This document shows positions 1-12,800 of a stretch of DNA of 64,000 nucleotides, piece after piece. The translations under genes were made by a program, and so were the position numbers. The stretch covers positions 40,747,079 to 40,811,078 of the forward strand of contig CM049309.1 in assembly GCA_026874595.1 (NCBI GenBank), read 5' to 3'. Origin of the DNA: Sipunculus nudus. Taxonomy: Eukaryota; Annelida; Sipuncula; Golfingiida; Sipunculidae. The notes under the pieces are model-generated. The model saw only the letters and a list, made by a program, of their open reading frames with translations, made no database searches and had not been told where the DNA came from. Positions within the stretch are counted from its first letter, which is position 1; each line of letters begins with the position of its first letter.

Positions 1-723
1 TGCATGTTTAGCTATGTTATATATTATTATTAAAGGTTTGTGGGAACATGTGGACAAAAGTCATTAGTTTCTTCCCTAACTTCCTTTTCTTCCCAGAAAC
101 TTCCTTTTCTTCCCAGAAACTTCCTTTTCTTCCCTGGGAAGGGAAGAAATACCTTTCTTCCCGGAAGTTTGCCAACCCTGTGTACAAATATGCTAAAACA
201 ACATAGACACTATACTTACCTGAATTTACCTGATTTACCTGGCACTATTATTAGATATATGTGAAATTTATGATTGATTAAGTCATTAACCTCTTGCTTG
301 GTATCTCTGTAAAATGTGTTGAAAATTTCATAAGGATACACCAAAAACTGATAAAGTTACCTGCCATAACATTAATGTACAGTGTGTCAAAATTCAAAGT
401 GTGAGAAACCTAAAATTAATCTGAACAGTAAGGGGGGGGGGGTTGTGACAACCAAATACAAACAGTAAAGGGTTAAGTGAACATTTTATAACCAGTAAGA
501 GTCATATATTAATATTTTTCACATGAAATCTGCATCCTGTGTAAATAAATTTGCGTTAATTGATTTTATGACTGATTTTATATGACTCTGACACATCAGA
601 TTTTACTATTATCTTGCTATATTTGTTTTCTTAAATATTTGGCTTCAAATCTGTATTTATATGCAAAAAATATTTCCATGTCACCATCGGATAATAGTTT
701 ATTTTTTCTCACTTTATTTGCAG
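1..723. other. Intron upstream of first visible RIC1 exon
   Basis: No exon found. Contains a 20-base tandem repeat (unit TTCCTTTTCTTCCCAGAAAC, about three copies at 81-138) followed by a purine-rich inverse stretch. Each unit looks like a polypyrimidine tract plus AG, but no coding sequence follows. A G-run lies at 432-442. Confidence 0.5.
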
Positions 724-809
724 ACCACCAAAGGTTATATAATCTTTTACAAGGTAGAAATGGACAACTCCAATGGCAGCAACTTGGCATTTATCCAACG
801 TGACATAAG
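724..809 (+). CDS. RIC1: RIC1 exon 1 of window
   Basis: Reads [12 protein letters not shown], matching the family stretch ANGYILFF that closes the first propeller blade. Acceptor TTTGCAG, donor GTAACA; begins in phase 0 and ends with two bases of a codon. No exon encoding the preceding conserved segment (AEW..DS..A) was found upstream, so it lies outside the window. Confidence 0.88.
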
Positions 810-3800
810 GTAACAGTTTTCATAACCTCATATAAATGTCTTCTTACCTGGCCAAACAGTGATAATTGCATGCTCTATAAAGTTTTAGGTCACTCCAACA
901 AATGTGACAAGTCTCATCAGTAGACATGCTGATAGCATTTTTCAGAAGCTTTATATTTTAAAGTCCCATTATGTGTCATGTTGTTCTGAAATGCAATAAA
1001 AAATCCAGCAATAAAATTATTATTTCTCAGTTGTACTGGAAAACTACCAAATGATCAAGTTATCTCCATTCTGCAGTCAGATAAAATATATATAAATATT
1101 AACATTTCAAATTGCTTATATAATTGCTGTTTAGATTTAATTAAAAGGGATGGATTATTTCCAAGTCATTCTTATTTAGCTAGAAATGAAGGACAAACAA
1201 GTCCTAATTGGATAAAAAGAATGTGCATTTATTTTATTAGGTTAGCCATGTACTTAGACATTTGGTGAGTCACATGTATGTTGCATTTGAAGGCTTGCCA
1301 TATTGTCTGAAAAAAGTCTATGTTGGTGACATAAGTTAGCAATGGCTCCTTGGGTTATATCGCAGTTATAATATAACCAGCAGCTAGTCAGTGGAACTGA
1401 AAATGATACTGTGGAAGTATTCAATTCATTATTTGATGGGGGAGGGGTTTGACACTATTCTTTGGATACAAATATTTACAGTCCAGTGATATTATTCTGC
1501 ATGCATCTTTCACACACTAGAGATTTTCTGAATGTATTGTTGGACCTAGGCATCAATGCTTACATGTGAAAACCATATTTAAAGGGAGGACTGTCAGTTC
1601 CTGGGTCATTATTTGCCTGCACACAAACCCAGTATCAAGATATAATTTTCACAGAATACCATCACCAGGAAGTACTCAGCTGGCTAAAAATGATGTCGGA
1701 TGCGTTGCTCAGATATACTGCGACTTGCAGTCCATTTTATGGTGGCATTTCTGTATTAATGTTACAAGCTCTCCTGTCACATTGAAAAGTTATTGTATAA
1801 TTTCATGCTGGCTTTTTCAGCATTTACACATTGCTCTTTTCAATACATCAGGAATTCCGAATAGTTACATTACACACCACCAGATGGTTCTTTGTAGCAG
1901 TATCCTTCCTTCTGTGCTATTTTGGAGTTTATAATTACGTACACGGCTCAGATAAAGTATTCATGAGCAACAGAAGTAAAAGTAAACAGGCATAAATTCT
2001 GTTGTGTTCACTATACAGCATTGGTGCTTATTGTCAAAAAATATTCAGGTAGAAAGTAGTACTCTTCTACTTGTGTGGACTCATTAAAATGACTTTACTA
2101 GAAACATGACTATCAGATATATTATACTGCAGCATTTCATTGCATTGATAGCATTTTGCAATCACTCTGAAGAAAAAGACTAAAAAAAAATACAGTCCAT
2201 TGAAGTAAAAAATTAGGAAATTTTGACATAACTTGGATTTGGACTGTGACTTCAAGATGCTTGATGATAAACTGTTTCCCCTGCTGTGTACTTATCTTCT
2301 TTTCTATTTGGTGTTTATTCTTTATCAAGTTAATATATATATATGTCAGAGACGAGATTGAAATCCAGGCGGATTTTAAATTCGCCTAGACAAGATTGCA
2401 ATTGTGATCTCGCCTAGGTGAGATTGAGATTATGATCTCGCCTTGCAGACCCGGATTTTTATCTTGCCTAGGCGAGTTTAAAATTCGCCTGGTATCATCC
2501 AGGCGAGTTTAAAATCTGCCTGACATCAATTAGGCAAGTTTAAAATCTGCCTAGGCGAGATTAAAATAGTGATCTGATTTAATTTCCTAATATATTATGC
2601 ATTGTAATTGACATATAAAAGATTTTTTTTAGTCATATTTTCAATATTTTAACACTGAATGGTTATATATAGTTCACAGGTTATATATTTATTAATATTT
2701 ACAGAATATTATAATATTAATGTAATAATTAACATTAATTTTGGAAATGGAATTATTAAATAGGTATTTGATTATTACTTGCACCTTTGATGTGTTTCAT
2801 GTTTTACAGCATCCATATCTTACCAATTATTTGCTAAAAATTAATTAATCTTTATTTTCTTCCCAGTTTTCTTAACAACCTTGGAGTTGTAAAAATCACT
2901 AATAATTTATACCAAAAAAAAATAAATTGTAATTGTATATGGCAATTAGAGAGTAACAAGAGGTATATTGAAGCACATTTATGAGATATTATGAAGAGCA
3001 AATCTCGGGGGGAAAAAGTCATCCACTTGCATACTGAATCAATCAAAGATAGATAGATAGATAAGTCTAGATAGATATTACTTCATTATTTAAAGAGTAT
3101 ATTACACATTAACATAAACAGTCATCCTATTTGATAATCCTAACAGGACATACAGAACAAATTAGTTGGTTGATCTAGTTCAAATGTTTCTTTTCACCCA
3201 GGTATTCAACAGTCAACAGTCAAAACATGTATGCTTATGGTACAAAATATGTAGGGTATCAGTATTTATGATGGACTTTGATACACTATTCCTTTTTTTG
3301 GTAATTAAACATCATATAGAATTAATTAATATAATTAAACATTATATTCAGTCTCCTTTTGTCTTTTTAAAATACTACATTACTAATATTACTAATACCA
3401 GTTTCACTTCAAATTAATTAATATTGACAACAAAATTATCATGTAAATAATCAGCAGCAGCCCACATCATATATAATTTAAATATGCAATAACAATAACC
3501 ATGTAGGTTAAGTTTCTTATTACTTAAATTATATAAAAAAATAAAAATACTAGTATAAAATTTTAAAAAAATTGTTAATTATTACATTAATAATATAATA
3601 TTTTGTAAAAATTAATAAATGTATTACTTGTGAACTATGCATAACCATATTTATAAAAATATATAATAAAAAAACATTTCCAAAATTAATGTTGATTATT
3701 ACATTAATGATATGATATTCTGTAAATATTAATAAATAAATTACTTGTGAACTATACATAACCATTCAGTGTTAAAATATTTAATATCTGACTGAAAACA

Positions 3801-6800
3801 TCTTTCATATGTCAATTACAATACATAATATATTAGGAAATTAGATCAGATCACTATTTTAATCTCGCCTAGGCAGATTTTAAACTCGCCTAAGTGATAT
3901 CACTGTGTTATCAGGCAGATTTTAAACTCGCCTGGATGATACTAGACTGATTTTAAACACGCCTAGGCGAGATTAAAATCCTGGCCCGCTCCATGATGGA
4001 TTTTAATATTGCCTAGGCCAGATTGCGATTGTGATCTTGTCTAGGCGAGTTTAAAATCCGTCTAGGCGAGATCACAATCGCAATCTCACCTGGGCGAGAT
4101 CACAATCACAATCTTGTCTAGGCGAATTTGAAATCCGGCTGGATTTCAATCTAGTCTCTGACATATATATAAACAGATGCAACACAATAACGATTTGGCC
4201 GCAATTAAATAAAAAAGAAATGTATATATCATGGAAGTGAGAACGCTTTGTTAGATTCACACCATGTAGTATTTATTACTTACTTGTAATAAACAGTGTG
4301 TGTGTAGGGTCTCTTCTGAATAGCAGCTGCACCTGGTATTAATAAATCACCGTAAAATCTGTGTTGTTAATGTTGATAAATACTCCATAGATAGTACGTT
4401 ATGTAAGCTAATACCTGGTGTGTGCAGCTAAGTAGCAGTGGTATGGCTTCATTGACCCTTCAGGAGTGTTTGATGTTCTCAGACAAAGGAGAGAACAAAC
4501 AGCTGTCATATTTTATATATACTAAACTCTTTGCTGTATATGGTGTTTTCTGCCAGGGCAAAAAAGCGACCTAAAATAAGGTACGATTTGTACAGGAGAG
4601 GGTGTGGGTCTGTCTGATGCTGTCAATCAGAATTCCTAAAATAATAAAAGCTTGCTCTGTGGTCTTTATAAGCTTCATCCCATAACTGCTGCTGCTGTGT
4701 TTCTCGAAATGACTTTCTCACATCCTCTGAGCTTGTCTTTCAGACCAATTTTACTTTTTGATTAAATAAATGATTATCTGCCAAAGGGATGCTAAGTTTT
4801 CAAAAGTAATTAAGTCATAGTAAGCAGCTGGAAGACCCTGATTTAAAAAAAAAAAACACAGGATATTTTTGGCCAGATGGAAATAAATGGTTGACAGGTC
4901 AGCATAACAAATGTGCCAGGGAGCTTGGTTGAGGAAGGCCAGGTAAAGTTCAAGGACTCTTTTACAACAATAATATCTCTTGAACAAAGTTGTCAAGATC
5001 AGTAAAAGAAATGTATATACATTTGGAGAAGAAATTGGAAGGGTGAGCATGTGAAGCAAAGAATGGCATAATAATATTGATGGATTGCCTTGTTTCGGTT
5101 ATGGCTGCAGATAAACAATCATACCACCCAAGAGAGACTTTACCTCCACTAAGGAAAAACAATACTGCTGGATTTACCCCTTTTGATCTATCCACACCAA
5201 AATTAAATAGGATCTTCCCTCTCGCATGTCTCATCCCTCCTTAAAGTTTCATTGACAGCAATATTGTAGTATTTTATGTGATCCTGCTACAGACAAACCA
5301 ACAAACACAGACATGGGTGAAAACATTACCTTCTTGGCAGAGATATAATCAAAGGTACAGCTGTCAAGAAAATGACATACACTTGTTACTGCATTTGGGC
5401 TTCTTTGGATTCTTACCTCATCAGGCCAAGCTTATTCAAAACTCTCTTTTGACATATTTTGTTTGGAGTAAAAATGTAAAGACAAAGTGTAGTTGACATT
5501 TTCATGTTACTGCAGTGAGGATCCACCTCGGTAAGTGGAGATGTCCAGAATGGTGTGGGATTCCTTTTTGTCTTCAGCCACACACACCTGACACACTTAA
5601 CTTTTATCAGGTAGCACCGGTATGTCCTATGTTGCTGCTACATTTGGAGTTTAATTTTTTAAGAGGTCTTTCAATGATTTTGAAGTATTTGCTTGAAAAA
5701 GTTTTTTTTTTTTTTTTGCCAGTGAGCACTTAGTGACAGTCAGATCACAGCCAAAGTCAGTAATATCAGCTGGTGTAGCTGATTAAATCTGGTTCATTCA
5801 TTGCTTACAGGTGGTGGGTTGATCTCAATCACTAAAGAAACTTTTACTTATACCAAAAAGTATCAATAAAAAAGAAAGCTGTCTACTATTTTATTATACT
5901 GATATTTTGAAACAAAAAATGATACTTTGTTATTTCTGAAAATGTATGAGATGCCCTAATTAAATCTTACTTTAAATGTGGGTGTATTCATTTTTCCTAA
6001 GGCAATCTGTGTTTTCTTGTCCAGGTAGAAATCTAACCAACTGTAGCTCTGGCTTTTTAATTGACTCTCACTACATTATCTCATATTATCTTTACTTTGA
6101 CGCTTTGAAAGTTGTATACATTTACTCACTTGTCAAAAGAATATTGTAGTTCACACACAGAGTCCTTGAGCTTTAACTAGCCATCAGTGGTCGCTTTCGC
6201 AATGTACTCATCTGGTAGGTCATAAAAACTCCTTTAGGATATACTTTTTAAATTTGTACCTTTAGTGTAAAAACTTTAAAAAACATTTTGTTTATTTTCT
6301 TTTTCATAATTTTGTTAAAACTGAGCAGATCAGTTGACAGAAAGAAGCAATATATGACACAGAGATCAAGCTGTGTTTCCATTCATCCGTAAACCTCGTA
6401 TTGTCTCGTACGCAAAAAATCAGATCCCTCTTTTTAAGATGAGCCGTTTCCATATGTACGTACAACGTGCTCCGCATGCATATCCGCAAAAACGGACAGC
6501 ATCAAAATGGATCTGTGAGTGATTCATCCGTTTTGCGTTTGGCAAAAATGCCCACATTTCCCAACAGTGCCCCAGCGCCAGGAATGATGAGACATATTGA
6601 CCTTCTTCCTACCTGTCATCCTTGCAGTTTCAAAAGAGGCACATGAAAGGGTATCCGCAAGAAAACGTACGTACTTATGGAAACAGTTTTTGCGGACTGC
6701 GCACTATGGAACGTACGTATGTCTTTTGCGGATATGTTTTTTGCGGATACATGGAAACACAGCTTAAGAGTGGTTCTGAAGCTTCTGGACAATTGACTAG

Positions 6801-9800
6801 AATATTTAAAAGATGTAACTAACAGCTGCTGTTATGTTAGTCCCTGGAATATAACGTGCAGGACTGTTAATTTCTGTATCAGTGATGAATCAGGCAAACT
6901 CTCCCAGCTAACAGTTAGTATCTCTGTCTGACTTACTGTACATTCACTCATTAACTATAACATTGGGTCCAGGCAGCTGAGTTTGTTATGCAGTACAGCT
7001 GAGTGACTGAACTAAGGAATCTGATATGATATTTACAGCTGATTAATGTAGACATCACAGTTGTGTATAAGTTTCCATATGAAGAAATGGAAATCGGCAA
7101 ATTGCCAAAAGGTTTTCTTTTATATGTAGATTGTATAGACTTTATCAGACTGGGATCAGGGATTTAACATGGGTAATGGGATAGAACACACTGAAACAAT
7201 TACTAACAGCACATAGTGCCTTTTTTATCACATTGTCCTTCACTTGTATAGCTGTGTCTACTGAAAACCCTTGAGGTGTATACAATTTTATGGACACGTT
7301 TACAGTATATTTTTACATTCATATTTTGCCCATGGAGGCCTGAGGTTAGCATGTTTATTGTATCAGCATAATTAATTGTAAAAGGTTTTGCCACAGATAT
7401 AAGAGGGCAATTTATTGTTCAAGCTCAAGTGAATCTCAGAATCTACTCTGCTAGTTCTTCTGCCTCTTGACTCTCTGAAAAGAAAATCAAATGTTCTGTA
7501 TGTTCTCAATATAAGTTTGTCTGTAAATATTGCTTTAAAATTTAATTTTTAGCTCAGCTGACTATAAGTCATCTGTCATTGTCCGTTGTCCGTCCGTCCG
7601 TCCGTAGATGTGGCACGTTTTGAAACCGTAAGACTTAGGAATCCAAAATTCAGCATAATGTTAGATGTCCCCAAGATCTCCTACCAAGCCGAAAACTGGG
7701 TCTTTGTGACTTCGTTCCTTTGAGAAATTAAGGAAAAACCTCAATTTTTTATTAAAATCCTATTTTCACACTTCAGGACTGCCTAATATCAAAATCACTC
7801 ATCTGTTTTTCCTCATATTTACCATAAATATTCTTCTATATAGTTCCTATGTACATGCCAGAAATTAAGTCTGTTAAGTATAAATTCTTTAAGTTATGGG
7901 CCTGAACATAATAGACTTTTTAAAAAATCAGGAAAAATATTTACTCACTTAACATGAAAATTTTGAAACTAGAGTCTATTTTCCCAAGTATATAACTATG
8001 TTTAATTAAGATTTAATTGTTTACCCAAAATTAGATCTGAATTTTGTAAATTTTTTAAGTTATTAGCATAAAAATAAAATCAGTACCTTAAATTTAGCCC
8101 AACTTTGACCATGGCACGTTTTTCTCCTGTATGTACCATTGATTTAATTTTCACAGCATGTAAACATAAATATTTAATTTGTTTAAATCTGAAATTTGAA
8201 AATAAAAGCTTGAAAATTAAGCTAGTTATTGATTTTTTTTTCTTGAGGCTCTACTGTAGTCATTTGCTTTGATAACAGATTACAGATGCAGGGTCCAACT
8301 CCAGGTCAGTGGAAGTCGGGCTATGCCAAGGTTTCTGATTTGTTACAGTCACTGGGGGAGACCCCCTGCTGTGACAGGTGTACAGTTATTCTAATATCAC
8401 CACCCCAATCCCCCCCCCCCCCCTGGCAAACCCAACCCACTAAGTGTAATGCAGTAATTGTTTTTGTTTTCACTGTATTTCCTTAATTGTAACACTGTTT
8501 CCACTCCAATATACAAAAACTTTCCTTAAAAAAGTAATTCAAGTGTAATCCAGAAGATGCCATGTTGTGTTAATGTAGCATTTTTAAAGAAATTAATTTT
8601 CTTTTAAATGATTTTAACAGATATAATTGAACCCATCAGTATGCTTAAATTTATAAAATATGAAGCACATTATGGATAAATAAAGACACAATTGAAAATT
8701 GTGAAATCTAAATCAAGTATTATTTTTAGATATTTATTGTTTTGCAGATTTAAAAGATATATTTTTGTGGTAAAAAATAAATAAACATTTGTATGCATGG
8801 TGTGGTGTTATATGACAAGATTGAGATTTATGATGATGCAATTGAGAATTATGAATCAACTTTTATATTCAGATGTATCTGTTTTATTGGAAATGTATAG
8901 AAATATAAACTTAAATTAAAAAAAAATTGATGTGATGAAAAAATTAGGATTTAATACAAACATTTGTTCATTATTTTCCTGCCACAGCAGAATTTGAGAT
9001 CAGGCTTTGTTTGCCCTGTTTTATGTTGATAATTAGAAATATTTCATCTGCATACATTTCATAAAAAAATACATATAATTAATAATATATATTATACAAA
9101 AAAAATATTCAATTAAACAAATTTGTAAACTACTGAAATGTCAACAGTTAATCAAAAAGCCAACTGATGATCATGGTAATAGTACAGATCATTTGTTCAC
9201 AAACTGCTCACATGCTTCAGTTTCAACATTAGGAAACACATGGTCAGGTCACAAAATATTATTTGCAACAATTTCTTGCTCATCAATACAAACCAATCAT
9301 ATAAACCAACCATGGCCTTTATTACCTCTTCCTCTTACACTTGATCTCCATTTGATATTATTTTAGATTTTTACCTTCAAGGTCAACTTCAGCTTTTTCT
9401 TTCAGTCACTTTAAAATGAAACCATGTAATGCCAATATGTTTGAATATGAAAATTCCCCCAAATCCTCTGTGTAATAGAATACTCCATCATAATTTTCAG
9501 CAGCATGATAGAAATGAAATATTCCTCTTGCTGTAAACTGGCCAATCTTTAGAACATGGTGTTCATGGTGCAACAATATTGCTTTAAAACTTAAATTTTT
9601 TTCTTTCAGTCACTTTAAAATGAAACCATGTAATGCCAATATGTTTGAATAAGAAAAATTCCCCCAAATCCTCTGTGTAATAGAATACTCCATCATAATA
9701 GGCAGCAGCACGATAGAAATGAAATATTCCTCTTGCTGTAAACTGGCCAATCTTTAGAACATGGTGTTACAAGACCTGGCAAAGAACGCTCCTAATGGAA

Positions 9801-12800
9801 TATGATTGATTTTCCTACTGCCATATAAAACTTGAACATATCTTTCCACTACCTAATAGCATTCTGATTGGATCCTTTTCAAAACTGGTGCCTTTTTGCT
9901 AGCAATGCTGTGTGTCATAAAAGACACAAATAGCTTTCTGATATTTAATGATCTTTACTCCATGTTCTCTGCAGGTGCACTATCAGTGATGGTTTTTATT
10001 TGAGGCACATTATTCACAATCTTACTGCAATATTTCTTTAAAAGGAACAGCCTTGATTATATAGCAGGGTGATAGTTTAATATAATTATGATGGAAAGGA
10101 AATGTGCCCAGAATGGCTATCATTATGTTCTCTGCAAGTTTTTTTGTATTTTGTCAATGATAGGTTAGCAGAGCTGAAAAAAAATACCCAAAGATTATTT
10201 AAAGGCTATGCATGGATCAATAGTGTATTTAATTTTCAAACTATTATTTTTTTTAAGACATGTAATATTTGTTTGTAGTGATTTGTTTAATTTAGTACAT
10301 TTTATACATACATGTTACCCATTTTATACTCATACATATGTATGCACATAAATTATATAACCACAACGTTCAATTAGTGATGCAAGTATTTGATGAATAT
10401 AACTTTTCAGCTATTTTGATCCATGAAACAATGGAAAGATTTTACTTGAAAAATGACCAAAGCGATTGTTTAATTTTATATATTCTGTTTTATGAAACTC
10501 TAAAACCATGAATCATTCATTGATATACATATAATTGCAGGAGGTCGAGCAGAAACCTAGACCACATCGGTGGTGATGCAGATGCCATCCCTGCATTGAA
10601 ACTGACACAAATCTCATATGTAATGATAGAAGGAGGGATTACAAGGTAATAGAGATACATTTAATCATTGATACTCTAACAATGTCACACAAATATCATA
10701 TGTAATGGTAGAAGGAGGGATTACAAGGTATTAGAGATACATTTAATCATTGATACTGTAATAATGTCACTTCAGTGAAACTGACATAAATATCATATGT
10801 AATGGTAGAAGGAGGGATTACAAGGTATTAGAGATACATTTAATCATTGATACTGTAATAATGTCACTTCAGTGAAACTGACATAAATATCATATGTAAT
10901 GGTAGAAGGAGGGATTACAAGGTATTAGAGATACATTTAATCATTGATACTCTAACAATGTCACACAAATATCATATGTTATGGTAGAAGGAGGGATTAC
11001 AAGGTATTAGAGATACATTTAATCATTGATACTCTAATAATGTCACTTTAGGGAAACTGACACTTATATCATATGTAATGGTAGAAGGAGGGATTACAAG
11101 GTATTAGAGATACATTTAATCATTGATACTCTAATAATGTTACTTCATTGAAACTGACAAAAATCTGTTAGGTAATGATAGAAGGATTGACCACAAAGTA
11201 ATATAGATACAATCAATCTGTGGTGCCCTAATAATATCCCAGCATTGAAACTGACACACATCTCACATGTAATGATAGAAGGAGGGATTACAATTAATTA
11301 AGATACATCCAGTCTCTGATGCTTTTTTAACATCCCTGTATCGAGACAGATACATCTTTGCAATTTGTATTTTTATCTCTTCAGACTAATTTTAATTAAT
11401 GGGAATCTTTGATGGTCTGCAGTGAAACATGTTCCTTAATTATGTGTTCATGGATATTCAAGCTTGATTCACAGGATGAGACATTTAATGCATTATTGCT
11501 ATACATTTCTACCCTATTTGAAACAACAGATATTTGTTTCACATTCAAAGAGTATATATTTTTCTTGTTGAAATTCGATGTGCCTTTGAGATTAGTTAAA
11601 AGTTCCCATGTTAGACATATATCATGTGACCGATTCCGTTGCAGTCAGTTGTGCCTTAGAGATGAGTTAATGGTTGCCACTGATAGAAATGTATAATATA
11701 ATATGACCCTCATTGTTTGTAGCTTGATGTGCCTCGGAGATGAGTTAAAGGTTGCCACTGTTAGACATGTATATGATATGACCCTCTTTGTTACAGCTTG
11801 ATGTGCCTTAGAGATGAGTTAATGGTTGCCACTGAGTCTGGGATGCTACAGAGAGTTAAATGGGATGGGGATGTCAACCCGGACTTGTGCATTGACATTA
11901 CAATGGTAGAGTTTGCTGTGGACCTTCAGCGCACAAGGGGTAAGCACCTGCTGTCAGTTATACATAAAACAGGGAAGACTATATTATTAAGTTATTTGCT
12001 GCCATTATGGTAGAGATGTATCAGTTGATTAGGCATATCACTACAGTAATCATGGGCTGATGAAACTTTATCTTGTCACATAGATTGGCTCTAATGCCTG
12101 TGTATTAATATCTGACTTGTCTTTTTTTAAATGAATTATGTGGGAAAATAGTTCATAGCAGATAGGGCACAGATATAAATAAATGTAGACAGTCAGTTAT
12201 GAAAAAGTACACCATAATCAGTAATGGGTTCATTTTAAAGGCAAATGATTGAGGCACTGTTTAATTACAGATATTGCAAATGGGGGCACTGTTTGATTTT
12301 AAAGATATTCCAAATGGATGCTTTTGTTGAATACATTCTCAGTGGGGCATTCTCTGTCACTGTAAAATTTTTTTCAGGCTTATTTAAAAATGCATATTGC
12401 AGCAAATGGTTTATAAATTGCTTGATACATGGGTGATGTTGCAAGAAATTTCACTGTATATATATTATATGTATTATTTGTGTGTTTTAGCATCATCGCA
12501 GAGTGAAGGAGTGTATTTTCAGCAAATCCACTACAGCCCCCTGCTGGGGGGTTTTGCGTGTGTTCTTTCAAATGGCCAGGCAGCATTTATCACAGCGACA
12601 ACACAGAAATTTGAACCTGCAGTGAGTGTTACAGATTGATTTATTATATTCATACTCAGAAAAAAAATTCAACAAATGCACCACTTTTATAGAAACACTG
12701 TTTAATTTGAAACAAATGACTTGTGTGGTCATAACTAGGGATTATGGTTTAGATAACTTCATTGGAAGATTGCATCAGACCAGAACATCTTAAAACCTAA

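Larger units (their letters stand above)
810..10540. other. RIC1 intron 1 (9.7 kb)
   Basis: Holds the foldback-like element, a TIR element, a Helentron-like fragment and a 203-base tandem duplication, each listed separately. The stretches 810-2328, 4176-6367 and 8276-9395 are AT-rich with no exon, RNA gene or repeat that I could identify, apart from a C-run near 8409-8423. Confidence 0.6.

Noticed and set aside
1566-1934. 122-codon ORF in intron 1
   Set aside because: No recognised domain, and composition is like intron sequence.
2067-4260. Short ORFs in and around the foldback-like element, possible transposase pieces
   Set aside because: No catalytic motif, low-complexity composition, and they overlap the palindromic repeats.
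7580-7605. (TCCG)n runs as independent microsatellites or CpG regulatory islands
   Set aside because: They always follow the same palindromic head and are part of the repeat elements.
10598-11345. Regular array of similar units, reminiscent of CRISPR
   Set aside because: Units are continuous tandem copies without unique spacers, in a eukaryotic intron, derived from an exon end.
11409-11696. 95-codon plus-strand ORF before exon 3
   Set aside because: It contains the duplicated exon 3 start ([11 protein letters not shown]) by virtue of the array. It ends before the real exon and has no supporting start or acceptor.
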